Assembly: GCF_042477335.2 (NCBI RefSeq)
Contig: NC_091256.1
Span: 38,966,001-39,030,000, forward strand
Origin: Ovis canadensis
Lineage: Eukaryota; Chordata; Mammalia; Artiodactyla; Bovidae
Length of the DNA stretch: 64,000 bases
Reading direction: 5' to 3'
Numbering within the stretch: the stretch's first letter is position 1; every line of letters begins with the position of its first letter. A program made the translations under genes and the position numbers. Positions 1 through 13,378 of this stretch are shown here, piece by piece. Below the pieces are notes generated by a model that saw nothing but the letters and a program-made list of their open reading frames with translations, had not been told where the DNA came from and did not search any database.

Positions 1-384
1 CAATAAATACACCAGTAAGAGATGAGGTGATTATAAGGGAATGCTTTTAATAAGCAGACCAAATATGTGTATTAATATCCCTTTGGTCATGTGGAGAGGC
101 TACGATTATTGCAGTTAGGCCACCTTTGCTAAAAAGTTTACTAGAAACTTGTTTGTGGGACTTGACTTGAAAGATCTCTCACATTCAAGGTAGTGTCTTC
201 AATGGTAAGCAAATCTTACACTTAGAATATGAGTTAGATTTTTTTTTTAATCTTTTGATCCTTCAACCATTTGGATGAGTTCCACTGAATAATCCTACTT
301 CAATGTCAAAAACAAAGCATAATGACAAAGCTAGGAAAACGTCAGCTCATGCAAGTTGTAAACTGTCTCAGAGGCAGCTCTTGT
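1..384. other. DNAH14 intron, nothing recognised
   Basis: AT-rich sequence with a T9 run near 241. I see no exon signal and no clear repeat here. Confidence 0.5.
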
Positions 385-389
385 TGTTT

Positions 390-545
390 TTGTTGTTGTT
401 CAGTTGCTCAGTCGTGTCCGATTCTTTGCAACCCCACGGACTGCAGCACTCCAGGCTTCCCTGTCCTTCACCATCTCCCGGAGTTTGCTCAAACTCATGT
501 CCATTAAGTTGACGATGGCATCCAACCATCTGATCCTCTGCACTG
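390..545 (-). repeat. BovB LINE 3' end fragment, antisense
   Basis: Begins GTTGTTGTTCAGTTGCTCAG and runs through GTGTCCGA, CTGCAGCA and TTGCTCAAACTCATG, the reverse complement of the BovB 3' terminus. It breaks off after CATCTGATCCTCTG. The short ORFs over it are remnants of the BovB reverse-transcriptase C-terminus. Confidence 0.9.
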
Positions 546-646
546 TTAAGCTAAATACACAGCTTATCACCAGATTATCACTTACTTCGAAGGACCACAT
601 TCATTCAACTGTATGAAACCTGGAATGTTTGCTGGAAAACCAGTGT

Positions 647-671
647 GTATATATATATATATATATATATA
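647..671. repeat. (TA)n microsatellite
   Basis: About twelve uninterrupted TA repeats, preceded by GTGTG. Confidence 0.95.
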
Positions 672-754
672 CAGTTACACTAGTGTATAGAGTAACAGAG
701 TGATGGAACTCAAAAGAGGTGTACCCCATTCCCTCTTCATCCACTGTACAGGGA

Positions 755-1200
755 GGTCTTATCATCTCCCTGAACCCTGATTTCTGCATCTGTAAAAGGA
801 TTCCAAAGACCTCCTCTGTCTTCAGTGTTTGTATGGCCTTACTCCTACCAGGCCTATACACATGCTGTTCTCCTGTCGCCACCACTGAGTGTGTTACCAG
901 GAAGCCCTGTGTATGAACACAGAGGAATCTGACATGCAGTTGAGTAACCTATCAAGCTACTGAAGCATCCTCTGTCTGGTTGCCTCCTTGTTTGCATCCC
1001 AGTCTTGGTACTTGTTTCATGCAGATGCATTCAGATGAATACTTTTCAAAGAAACCTTAAGAAAACTTTAAAAATATGAATCTCCCTTGCAAATGTCTGA
1101 AGTGCATTGGGCAGTTTTCTCACCTGTAAAGTGAAATGAACTCCATGGTCTCTGTAAGTCTCTGTGGTCTCCATATCACAGTTCTGTGGTTCTGTGAATT
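755..1200 (+). repeat. MIR-like fragments
   Basis: TTTCTGCATCTGTAAAAGG near 780 and TTTTCTCACCTGTAAAGTG near 1117 resemble the MIR core motif 'cctcatctgtaaaatgggg'. Both are weak and short. The remainder up to exon A looks unique. Confidence 0.4.
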
Positions 1201-1288
1201 TGTGTTTACCTTCAGATGGGGCCTACATAGAGGGCCCTCCTAGATTGGACAAGCCTGTATCTCCTTTTTTCTTTTGATTTCCTTGCAG

Positions 1289-1449
1289 TCATGAGAAGAG
1301 CAAGGATGAGCTGGTGATGGCAATGTTATCGGACATGATAATGCGGCTGCCACTGTCTGTAGAGAAAGAAGAATGGGCTGGAACTCCAAGCACACTGAAG
1401 TACATCATGTTAAGCCCCATCTGGGAGTCTTTTCATAAAGATCCCAAAG
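1289..1449 (+). CDS. DNAH14: DNAH14 exon A (AAA5/AAA6 region)
   Basis: A pyrimidine-rich tract and CAG end at 1288 and a GTAAGC donor follows at 1450. The exon gives one base, 53 codons and one base. The frame contains [13 protein letters not shown] and WESFHKDPK, which match the conserved dynein heavy-chain segment just before the AAA6 lid. It is the first recognisable exon in the window. No earlier exon was found in bases 1-1288. Confidence 0.88.
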
Positions 1450-4400
1450 GTAAGCCTGGGACATGACCTTCCTCCCCTCAGGCCGGCCTCCTCAGGAAAG
1501 GACTCCTGCATCAGGAGGACAAAAGTTATTAACAAAGTGGAAAGGCCAATGTGAGATGGAAAACTAACGCAATGCCCTCTTCTCTCTCCAAGCTGAGTGA
1601 TGGGGAACAGAAGAGAAAATGATGGGGACAGGGGTAGACAGGGGGAAGGTCCATGACCCCAAGACAAAAGTAAAGGAGTAATAACGATGTAGAAAACCAG
1701 AAAGGAGCAAGTCTGCTTGAGAGAGTCTACAGAGCTTTCAAGTCTCTGTCCTTTTTGCTTCTCTGCCTGGCGGAACAGCATTTTGGGCAGGGAGATTTAG
1801 GTGGGCTCTCTGACCCTCTCCAAGCTGGGAGACTTCTGCACTCTGAGGAGCAAAGGGGAGGGAGGGATGGCAGATCCAGAGGAGACAGAGCAATCCTCAT
1901 TGTCCAGAGTTGGCTCCACACCCAGCTCTGAGAGGCCAAAGTGTTGGACTGTGGTAATTTGCCCTATTAAATTTTCAACATCCATACTTTCACCCTTTAA
2001 AGAGATTCAACCTTTACTGTTCACCTGAAACTGTCACAACATTGTTAATCTACTATACCCCAATACAAAATAAAGTTTTTTTTAAAAAAAAAGGATTCAT
2101 TTTGGAGCCTACAAGCTAAACTAATGGTTGAAAAAGTCAAAAGAATAATAATATTTCATGACACAAATATTTTATGAAATTCAAATTTGAGTGCCCACAA
2201 ATAGAGCTTTATTGTGGTGCAGCCATGATTATTTGTTTTCACGTTGTCTATGCCTGCACCTGCTCTACATTGGGAGAGTTGAGTATCCCACAAAGCCTGG
2301 GATATTTACTAACTGGCCTTTTGCAGAAAATAGTTTTCAATCCTTGGGCTACTCACATCAAACTCCTTTAATTTCCAAAGCTTATATCTCTCCAAGTAAA
2401 GCCTCATCTTATCTGAAAGATGCCACAGTTTTTTTCTTCTTTTAATCCAGGCTATGATCCACTTATCCACTGTGTCTTGCTAACCTTTTTGATCCAAGAA
2501 ATTGAAAGATTTGATCAGTTGCTATCTATTATACATAAGTCTCTGAAAGATCTTCGACTTGCTATAAAAGGAGAGATTATCCTTACCCAAGAATTGGAGG
2601 AAATATATGACTCTTTTCTTAATACAAAAGTGCCCAAATTGTGGCAGGTAAGCAATTATCCTTTCCCATTCACACGCTTGATTGAAATAAATGCCCTAGT
2701 TCTAGGGAAAGGGTAAGTTAACTATGGTATAGACTCATGATGAAATATTACGTATCCATTAAAAGATGTTGACTTTTATATATACTTTTGGTGACAATAT
2801 ATACCTTTGGTGTGAGTATATATTAATAAAATCTGAGAGGGCAATTTGGCAATTCTACTTGAATAAATTTATTTAAGGGATATTTGTTGCAGGGCTTTTT
2901 ATGTTTCAGCATAAAGCTGAAAACAACTCAAATGCCTCTTAATGGAAATCTGGTTAGATAAATTATGATATATCCAAATAATAAGGTATGTGTTGATATG
3001 CTAGAAAGATCTCTAAGATCTTTTTCTCTAAGAAATTTTTTTAAGTTTTAGAACACTAAGTCATTTTTAAGGATTATAAAAATATGTATACTTCTATAAA
3101 ACACATGCTTACATAAATGTGTATAAAAACACATATGTTTTAGATTCAAGAAACCCAAGTTAAAATTTTGAAAGTTTAAAAAAGCGAAAAGCACTGGGCT
3201 GACAGCCCCATCCCACCCCCACTAGGGCATCCAAGAGGCACATCAAGGGAGATGGGACTGAGAACAGGTCCACAAAGAAAGCATGGACCTGGTAGGGGCC
3301 AGCTGGTGCCCAGCACCAGGATGAGCTCGGGTCCCAGGTCAGCTCCAAGGTAAACTCACTGCAGGCCGAGGTCTGCTGATAACCAGTGACTGGAGGGAGC
3401 CAGGCAGCTGTGTACAGTGGAATGGGGAGAAGGTAGGGGTAAGGGGATGTTGCTTGTGCAGAGGGCTGGTGGCTATAAAAATTTCTTTTGTAATGTAGGA
3501 GATGGGGGTGAAGTATGTGCTGCCTCAAAATTCTGGCCTCGCTTGGCCCATTTGCTCTCTGGCAATAAATTGTTTCTATTAGCCAAAAAAAAATTCTCTA
3601 GGCAAAAAATAAAAGATCATAAGAACATATCCAGAATGCAACCCAGAAAGACTAAGAATGGAAACTATGAAAGAGCTTTGAAGATTCACAGAGGGCAAAC
3701 AGACTGTCCAACATTAGTTTGACTGAAGTTCAGAAGAGGAGAAGAGAGAGGATGAAGCAGAGGCAGTAATTAAAGGAATAAGAGCTGAGAGTTTTCCAGA
3801 ATTGATAGATGTAAGAAGTTCAATGAATCCCAAGCAGTGTACATCTTTTTTAACTTATGTGTAGATACATCCTAATAAACCTGCAAAAAATCAAAGAAAA
3901 ACTCTTCAAAAGCAGCTAGAAAAAAGTAACTTTCAAAGGAATGAAAATGGTATCTCCATCGTGTCAAACGAAATGAACTGTTAAACTAAAATTGTATATA
4001 CAAAACTTTTGTTTCAAAAATGAAGATAATGGGAATTCTCTGGAAACCCATTGGTTAAGACTCTGCCTTCCAATGCAGGGAGTGAGGATTCTTAGCTCCC
4101 TGGTGTGGGAGCTAAGATCCCACATGCCTTGTAGCCAAAATAAAATAACAGAAGCGATACTGCAGCAAATTCAATGAAGACTTTAAAAATGGTCCACATC
4201 AAAAACAAAACTTTAAAAACAAAAGATGAAATAAAAAAGACCAAAACAAGAAAATGCTGAGAGAGTTCATCATCAGCAAATGCTAAGGGAAGCCCTGAAT
4301 GCCTTTCCTCATTTCCAGCAGGAAGGTGGAAGGAGGTAAGGGGGGAAGCTCTGAGATGTGAGAAGGAATGAAGAGGCGGAAAAGTGGTAAATGAGGTGGT

Positions 4401-7400
4401 GAATAAATTTTAAGAAAAATAAAAAGCAACAACAATATTAATATCCAGTGGGATTATTTTTTTTAAAGAAGGATAGAATATTGAACATTTTGAAATGGAA
4501 AGGGCAAGAATAGAAAGGGTCAACAATAACATATAAGCCAAGAGTGGGGAGGATATGGAATTTTTAGGTCTCAGAGAAGGACATTAAAAGTAATAATAAC
4601 CCATAGATTTTTACAAATTAATTATGCATTGCTGTAATTTTTAGGGTAATCACTAAAACATTTGAAACAAATTGCAAAGGAGGGAGAAATGCTTGTTATA
4701 TTGTTTTGTAAATAAAAAAATTTTTAAGATTCAAAATAGCATATATAGTATAATCTCAACAATATAAAAAGTATATAATCCCCTGCACATGAGTATCAAG
4801 AAACATGTACAAAAGTATTCAGAACATCATTATTTATAATGATAAAATACTGGAGACAACTAAAATGTGTCATTCACAATAGGATGGAAAAATACATGGT
4901 ATATTCTTATGTTAGACTATACCAGCAGTGAAAGGGAATGAACTACAGCTACGAGCATCAGCAGGATATGCTCAAAAATAAGGATGAAATCACACACAGA
5001 CAGACACACAGTCAATTCTTATTATTTATGAATTACATCTTTGTGAATCTGCCTACTTGCTAAAATGTATTTGTAATCGAAATGTAGGCAGACACATGAA
5101 AAGATGCTCAACACCATTCATCATCAGGGAAGTGCAAATCAAAACCAGAGTGAGGTATAATTTCACATCCTACTAGGATGGTTACTTCCCTGGTGGTGCA
5201 GTGGTGAAGAATCCACCTGCCAGTGCAGGAGACGCAAAGATGCTGGCTTGATCCCTGGGTCAGGAAGATCCCCTGGAGGAGGGCACGGCAGCCCACTCCA
5301 GTATTCTTGCCTGGAGAATCCCATGGACAGAGGAGGCTTGCAGGCTACTGTTCATAGGGTCACAAAGAGTCGGACACAACAGAGCATTCACTCACACTTA
5401 TGATGGTCAGAATAAAAAATGCAGACAATAATAAACATTGCAAGGATACAGACACATTGGAATCTTCATATACTGCTCTTGGTAAAATGGTGTAGCCACT
5501 TTTGGAAAATAGTATTTTATTTCCTCAAATAGTTAAACATAGAGTTGCCATTTGACCCGTCAGTTCCAACCCTAGGTATATTCCCAAGAGAAGTTGAAAC
5601 ACTTACCCACACAAAAAAACTTGTCATGACTGTTCACAGCAGCATTATTCAGAGCCAGAAGATGGAAGCAACTCAAATATTCCTGATGAATGGACAGAAT
5701 CTTGATGAATAAATTATATGGTTTGTGAATTATATCTCAATAAAGGTATTTTTAAAACCTATAGTAGAAAACATAGAGTTTAGAGAAAGCAATGACAATT
5801 ATAAATACTTAAAAACTGAGTGCAAGCTGTGAAGAGAATTGAGATATTGGATCTACAAGCTGCACATACTTAGAATCATAAGGCTTCGCAGCTTGAAAGG
5901 ATCTTGGGGTTCCTCTGCTCCAATATCCTTATTTTACAGATATGGAAACTGAGCAGCAGAGTGGCTTCGTGACTTACGGAGAAAGTTAACTAGTGAAAGG
6001 GCTGGGAGTCACATGCGTTCAAATTGAAGTTGAGAGAGCATGGCTCAATTGGAATCCTCTAGGTTTAGTTACCTATGGGTGAAATGAGGGCACATCTGAC
6101 CGAATGGCAAGAGCTGAAATTAGCCAGGGAGAAATGTATGGCTTGGACAATTAGGTGGGCAATAGTACCATTTAGAGACAGAGTGGGCAGAAACAGAGTC
6201 TGTTCGAGGGCAGATGCTAATATCCTGTTTTGGACATGAAACATCTCGAGAAGCTAGGGGAGGCTTCCAAGTGAAGCTATCCCGGAAAAAGTGGATGAGA
6301 GTGCAAAGCAAGATATCTGTACTATCAGCTTAGACAAAGTAGTGGAAACCACTGTGAATTAGATCTGAGAGAATGTAAAGTAGGGAGAGAAGAAGGCTGA
6401 GGGAATATTAGGCAACACCATCTGAAAGGGAGGGAAACAGAGGAGTCCAAGAATGAAACCTTAGAAGTAGAGAATTCAAGAGAAAGTTAGGATTGAGTGT
6501 GGACACAGAAGTCAAGGCAGGAGAGGGAGGAGGCAATCAACTTAGTCAAAAGCTGCAGAGAATACAAGTTAGACGAATGGGAGGGATGAGTCTAGGGTGG
6601 GATCACGAATATGGAATGTGTAAGGTCCTTGATGACTTCTAATGAAGATACCAAATGACAACAGGTTTGGCAGGCAATGGGAAGAGGGGACAGGAGTCGA
6701 TGAACTTGTTCAAGAAGCCTGACTAGAGAAAAGAAGAGCAAGCCTAGAGAGCTACAAGGGGCCTTTTTTGCCTCCTTTGCAACACACAAGTACAGTGGTG
6801 TTTTTATTAACTTTACTGAGGAAAATTTTACAATGATAGTTGTATATACTTAAAGTGTACAACATGATGATTTGATATATATATACGTTGTAGGATGATT
6901 ACCAAGGCCAAGATAATTAATGCATCCATCACCTCACGTAGTTAACACAGTTAACTTTTTTTATGGTGGTAAGAATGATCAAGATCTACTCTCAGCAGTT
7001 TTTAAATACAAAATACCATATTATTACTATGCTTTAGATCCTCAAAAGTTATTCTTCTTCTTATGACTGAAAATTTGTACTCTTTGATCTACATTATCAT
7101 ATTTCCCCCTCCCATCTACTTCTGGCAACCCCCATTCTTCCGAGGAACATTGTTTCTATACGTAATTTGTGTAGAGTTTTTATCATGAAAAGATGTTGAA
7201 TTTTGTCAAATCCCTTTTGTGCATCTATTGAAATGATCATAGGATTTTTATCCTTCATTCCTACATTGTGGTGTATCACGTTTTTTGATCTTCATGTTTA
7301 ACCATCCTTACCTCCCAGGGCTGAATCCCACCTGATCACTGTTTATGATCCTTTTAATCTATTCTTGAATGCAGTTCGCTATTCTGTTGAGGATCAAACA

Positions 7401-10400
7401 AGCAGGACTGCGTGTTAGGTGGCTTGTGTATTTAAGATAGAAGAGTGTGTTAATAAACAAAGGGATGGAAAATGGAAGTTGAAGCTTCAGAAAAGCAAAA
7501 ATACTCCAGAAGTGCTGTGCAGTGCACAGGGGCAGGAACCAGCCTGACTTGAAACTGGAAGGAAAAGAGGGGGGGAAAGAGACAGTGGGTGGAGATTTAT
7601 AGAATTTTGTATAGGGGAAGGCCAGAAAGTTGAGATTACTTAGACTTAATGGCCTGTGAAGGTAATCTTCCCAGATAAGGGGAAAGAAGTCGGTGGGTAG
7701 AGGGGTGGGCAGCAATGAAGACTGATTGGAGAACTTGAAAAGAATGAGGAAAGACTAGCCAGGATGGAAATTGTAAGTGTTTTATCCAAAGCACTGTTAA
7801 GATCGAGCTGATTTGCCCTGGTTAAGAGTTTTCAGATTTCTCACCTAAGTGCTTTCAGTTGGAAAATAGCATCTTCTTGCCAAGTTATTTATTTCTGGCA
7901 ATTGAGTCTGTCGCCAAAGTATACAGATATGTTCTTAATGCTTTCAAAGACAAATCTTTAAAAAAAAAATGATGTGCCTGTTTCTCAATCCCAACAGAAA
8001 TATGCCTACAAGTCAAGTAAAGCCCTGAGTTCCTGGGTGAATGACCTCATCCAGAGGCTGAACTTCTTTAACACCTGGGCCAAAATGGCATATACCGCAA
8101 TGCATCATCGGTATGTAGAAAGGCTGCTCTATGTTTCTGCGTCATTTTTATTTTGAACTTAATGGTTTCACCATGTAATTTCACATCCTTGGCCTCTGAG
8201 TTCTCACTGCAACATGTGAATTTAAACAAAAGAGGTGTTCTTTTTTTTTTAATCTAAAAAATTTTAGGGTGTTTTATTTAAGGTGCAAATGTGTTAATTT
8301 CAGTATTTTTTAAGAGCTTGGGCTTTTTATTTTAAATTTTATTTAATTGAAGGATAATTGATTTACAGAATTGTGTTGGTTTCTGCCAAACATCAACATG
8401 AATCAGCCATAGGTATACATATGTCCCCTCCCTCTTGAACCTCCTCCCATCTCCCTCCCCATCCTACCCCTCAAGGTTGTTACAGAACCCCAGTTTGAGA
8501 TCCCTGAATCATACAGCAAATTCCCATTGGCTATCTATTTTACACATGGTAATATAGGTTTCCATGTTACTTTCTCCAAACATCCCACCATCTCCTCAAA
8601 AGGAGGGATTCTTATCTTCAGTTTAGGAGGAGGAAACAGAGATCTAAGAACTGGAGAGTTCCTTCCAAGGTCACTCTACCCTAAGAGACAGAGGTAGAAA
8701 CAGAACCTAGTACCTTCCTCTTTCTGTTATGCTGCACTGTGTCATGTGACACTAGCAGGAAGAAATGGGAAAAGAAAGAAAAACTGATTACTTATAATTT
8801 TAAATTTTTTAATACATAGCACAAAACAATTTGAAAGGCATGACAGTAGTTCACGTTTAAGGAGTGCCACACAGGGTGTTCGGCTTCCCAGGTGGTTCAG
8901 TTCAGTTCAATCACTCAGTCGTGTCCTACTCTTTGCGACCCCGTGGACTGCAGCATGCCAGGCCTCCCTGTCCATCACCCACTCCCAGAGCTTGCTCAAA
9001 CACATGTCCATCGAGACAGTGATGCCATCCAACCATCTCTTCCTCTGTCATACTCTTCTCCTCCAGCATCAGGGTCTTTTCCAATGAGTAAGTTCTTTGC
9101 ATCAGGTGGCCAAAGTATTGGAGTTTCAGCTTCAGCATCAGTCCTTCCAGTGAATATTCAGGACTGATTTCCTTTAGGATGGACTGGCTGGATCTCCTTG
9201 CTGTCCAAGGGACTCTCAAGAGTCTTCTCCAACACCATAGTTCAAAAGCATCAATTCTTCGGCATTCAGCTTTCTTAATAGTCCAACTCTGACATTCATA
9301 CATGACTACTGGAAAACCATAGTTTTGACTAGAAGGACTTTGGTCGGCAAAGTAATGTCCCTGCTTTTTAATATCCTGTCTATGATGGTCATAGCTTTTC
9401 TTCCAAGGAGCAAGTGTCTTTTCATTTCATAGCTGCAGTCACCATCTGCAGTGATTTTGGAGTCCCCAAAAATAAAGTATCTCACTGTTTCCATTGTTTC
9501 CCCATCTATTTGCCATGAAGTGATGGGACCAGATGAGACCAGAGACTTAGTTTTCTGAATGTTGAGTTTTAAGGCAACTTTTTCACTCTCCTCTTTCACT
9601 TTCAGCATTATTGGTTGGGGCATAGACTTGGATTACTGTAATATTGAATGGTTTGCCTTGGAAATGAACATTCTTTCATTTTTGAGATTGCATCCAAGTA
9701 CTGCATTTTGGACTCTTTTGTTGACTATGATGGCTACTCCATTTTTCCTAAGGGATTCTTACCCACAGTAGTAGATATAATGGTCATCTGAGTTAAATTC
9801 ACCCATTCCAGACCATTTTAGTTTGCTGATTCTGAACTTCCAGATGTTCAAGCTGGATTTAGAAAAGGCAGAAGAACCAGAGATCAAATTGCCAACCTCC
9901 ACTGGATCATCGAAAAAACAAGAGAGTTCCAGAAAAAAAACATCTACTTCTGCTTTATTGATTATGCCAAATCCTTTGACTGTGTGGAGTACAACAAACT
10001 GTGTGGAAAATTCTTCAAGAGACGGGAATACCAGACCATCTGACCTGCCTCTGGGGAAATCTGATGCTGGTCAAGAAGCAACAGTTAGAACTGGACATGG
10101 AACAATAGACTGATTCCAAATAGGGAAAGGAGTATGTCAAGGCTGTATATTGTCACCTTGCTTATTTAACTTATATGCAGAGTACATCATGAGAAATGCT
10201 GGACTGGATGAAACACAAGCTGGAATCAAGATTTCCAGGAAAAATATCAGTAACCTCAGATACACAGATGACACCACCCTTATGGCAGAAAGCAAAGAAC
10301 TAAAGAGCCTCTTGATGAAAGTGAAAGAGGAGAATGAAAAAGTTGACTTAAAACTCAACATTCAGAAAACAAAGATCATGGCATCTGGTCCCATCACTTC

Positions 10401-13336
10401 ATGGCAAATCAATGGGGAAACAGTGGAAACAGTGACAGACTTTACTCTTTTGGGTGCCAAAATCACTGCAGATGGTGACTGCAGCCATGAAATTAAGAGA
10501 CGCTTGCTCCTTGGAAGACAAGCTATGACCAACTTAGACAGCATATTAAAAAGCAGAGACATTACTTTGCTGACAGAGGTCCATTAGTCAAAGCTATGGG
10601 TTTTCCAGTAGTCCTGTATGGATGTAAGAATTGGACTATAAAGAAAGCTGAATGTTGAAGAATTGATGCTTTTGAACTGTGGTGTTGAAGACTCTTGAGA
10701 GTCCCTTGGACAGCAAGGAGATCCAGCCAGTCCATCCTAAAGGAGATCAGTCCTGAAATGGAAGGACTGATGCTGAAGCTGAAACTCCAATACTTTAGCC
10801 ACTTGATGCGAAGAACTGATTCGTTTGAAAAGACCCTGATGCTGGGAAAGATTTAAGGTGGGAGGAGAAGGGGATGACAGAAGGTGAGATGGTTAGACGG
10901 CATCAATGACTAAATGGACATGAGTTTGAGCAAACCCCGGGAGTTGGTGATGGACAGGGAGGCCTGGCGTGCTGCAGTCCATGGGGTCACAAAGAGTCGG
11001 ACATGACTGAGTGACTGAACTGAACTTTCACTTTCATCAAGACACTCTTTAGTTCTTCCTCACTTTCTGCCATAAGGGTGGTGTCATCTGCATGTCTGAG
11101 GTTATTGATATTTCTCCCAGCAATATTGATTCCAGCTTGTGCTTCATTCAGCCGGCATTTCACATGATGTATTCTGCATATAAGTTAAATAAGCAGGGTG
11201 ACAATATACAACCTTGACATACTCCTTTCCCAATTTGGAACCAGTCTGTTTTTCCATGTCCGGTTCTAACTGCATACAGATGCTTCTTGACAGATTTCAT
11301 ACAGATTTCGCAGGAGGCGGGTAAGGTGCTCTGGTATTCCCAACTCTTTAAGAATTTTCCAGTTTATTGTGATCCACAAAGTCAAAGGCTTTGGGGTAGT
11401 CAATAAAGCAGAAGTAGATGTTTTTCTGGGACTCTTTGCTTTTTCTATGATGCAATGGATGTTGGCAATTTAATCTCTGGTTCCTCTGCCTTAATGGTAT
11501 AGAATCCACCTGCTGATGCAGGAGATGCAGGTTCCATTCCTGGGTTGGAAAGATCTGGAGAAGGAAATGGCAACCCATTCCAGTATTCTTATCTGGAGAA
11601 TCCCACAGACAGAGGAGCCTGGTGGCCTACAGCCCATAGAATCACAGAGAGTCAGACATGTCTGAGAATGCACACACACTCACAGGGTACCATTTTTCAA
11701 AGCATTTTGCTCGTACTAATTGAATTAACTCTCATAGTAACCCTGTGATATGAAGTAGGTACTATTATTTATCATTCTCATTTTAGAGATATGGAAATTG
11801 ACACAAAAACATGGAGCAACTTGCCCAAATTTTTACAGCTAGAAAGTGGAAGTATTGAGATTTGAACCCAGAAAACCTAGTTCCAAAGTCTATACCAAAC
11901 TGTCTCTTTCACCATTGAACAATAAGTGAATGTTACTGTTTATCTTCTTAGAGAAGGCAGTAACTCAAACCCAATCTGCAAGATTCCACATAGCCCAGTC
12001 AAGATCCCTACTATAATAACCACATCCCTTGTTAATTGCCTTCCAGGGCTTTGCGTTCTCAAAAGCTTTAAAGCCATAGCTGGTTTTCATTAAACTATAG
12101 GATAAGGGTCCAGAGAAGGGGGAGAGTTTGAGATGAAAAGGGAAGGAGGAATCCAGGAGGAGAGGCTGGAAGAAATTGCTCAGATCATCTGAAAATGTGC
12201 AATTATTATGCCTCTAACCACACCAATCTGTGGTCTGCCTTCCAATAGGTATATGAGACTTGTCACAGCTTGGAAGCATTCCAGCACATCACCTAGCCAA
12301 GACCCCAAATACCCCACTGAGGAAAACAGTGAATTCTTTGAAGGATTTCCTGCAAGATATTGGCTCCCAGCTTTCTTCTTTCCACAAGGTGAGCATGAGA
12401 ACCTGGACCAGCCCTGTGCCTGATCCAGGCAAGTCTGTCCCCAACCCCTCCACCAGCATTCTCCCTGTCCTCTTCCTCTCTGGGATGAGAGGTCCCTAGG
12501 ATAGCCCTGCTCCCCACCCCCAGCACACACACACACACACACACACACATACAGGTACCAGGGCCTCTTGCAGGCACTAGAGCAGTCTCTCTCCTCCTTC
12601 CCCATTCACGTCCTTCCCTTGCCCCATCTCCTCAAGCACCAGAATAGACCCACATCCTTGTCAGACCTCACCCTCACCCTGGCAGGAGTCTCACTTCCTC
12701 ATCTCTAGGTCATTAATTCTATGAGATCAGAAGCCAACAACATTAGACGCCTCCCCAAAGCCTCTACATCTTAAGAGTGGACTCCTGGAGATGGGCACCT
12801 GCCCAAGGGATTGATCCCGTGCTTCAGCCTTTTTGTTCATTTATTCATTTAATAAGAATTAATGAATAAATGTTTGTTGGGTCCTAGGCCCCACCAGCTT
12901 ACAAATGTCCAGCAGGAAAGACGGATATTCAACCAGAACCTGTTATAATAATGTACGGTCAGGGTGTAATGAGACTTGTAAAGGGGCCGCACTAGACTGT
13001 AATATCCACGAAGGCAGAAGCCAGTTCCGTTTTTATTCCCTATTGTATTCCAAGCACCAAAAAAAAGTTCTCAGTAAATATTTGAAGAAAGAGTAAGTGT
13101 CTTTCTAAATGAATATAAGAATAGATGAATATTCTTAGAGCCTAAAACAGGAGGACCTAAACTAAGGGTCAGGAAAGGGAATGCTACTAAGGAAATAACT
13201 TCTAAGATGAGACTTGAAGCTTCCTTCTTACCAATTAGATATTATCCAGGTAGGGACAGAATAAGAGGACAGCAATTAGCACCCTTAGCACTTACTAAAT
13301 ATAGTACTTATTAGTAGGTGCCAGGCACTCTCTAAG

Positions 13337-13378
<42 letters not shown>

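Noticed and set aside
10150..10587. Reverse transcriptase-like frame that could suggest a retron or other bacterial system
   Set aside because: It is the BovB LINE reverse transcriptase, truncated, with frame breaks and flanked by LINE ends.
12180..12605. 141-codon frame on the - strand with a Cys-Val repeat
   Set aside because: The repeat is a (CA)n microsatellite read in frame, and the rest overlaps DNAH14 exon D on the other strand.
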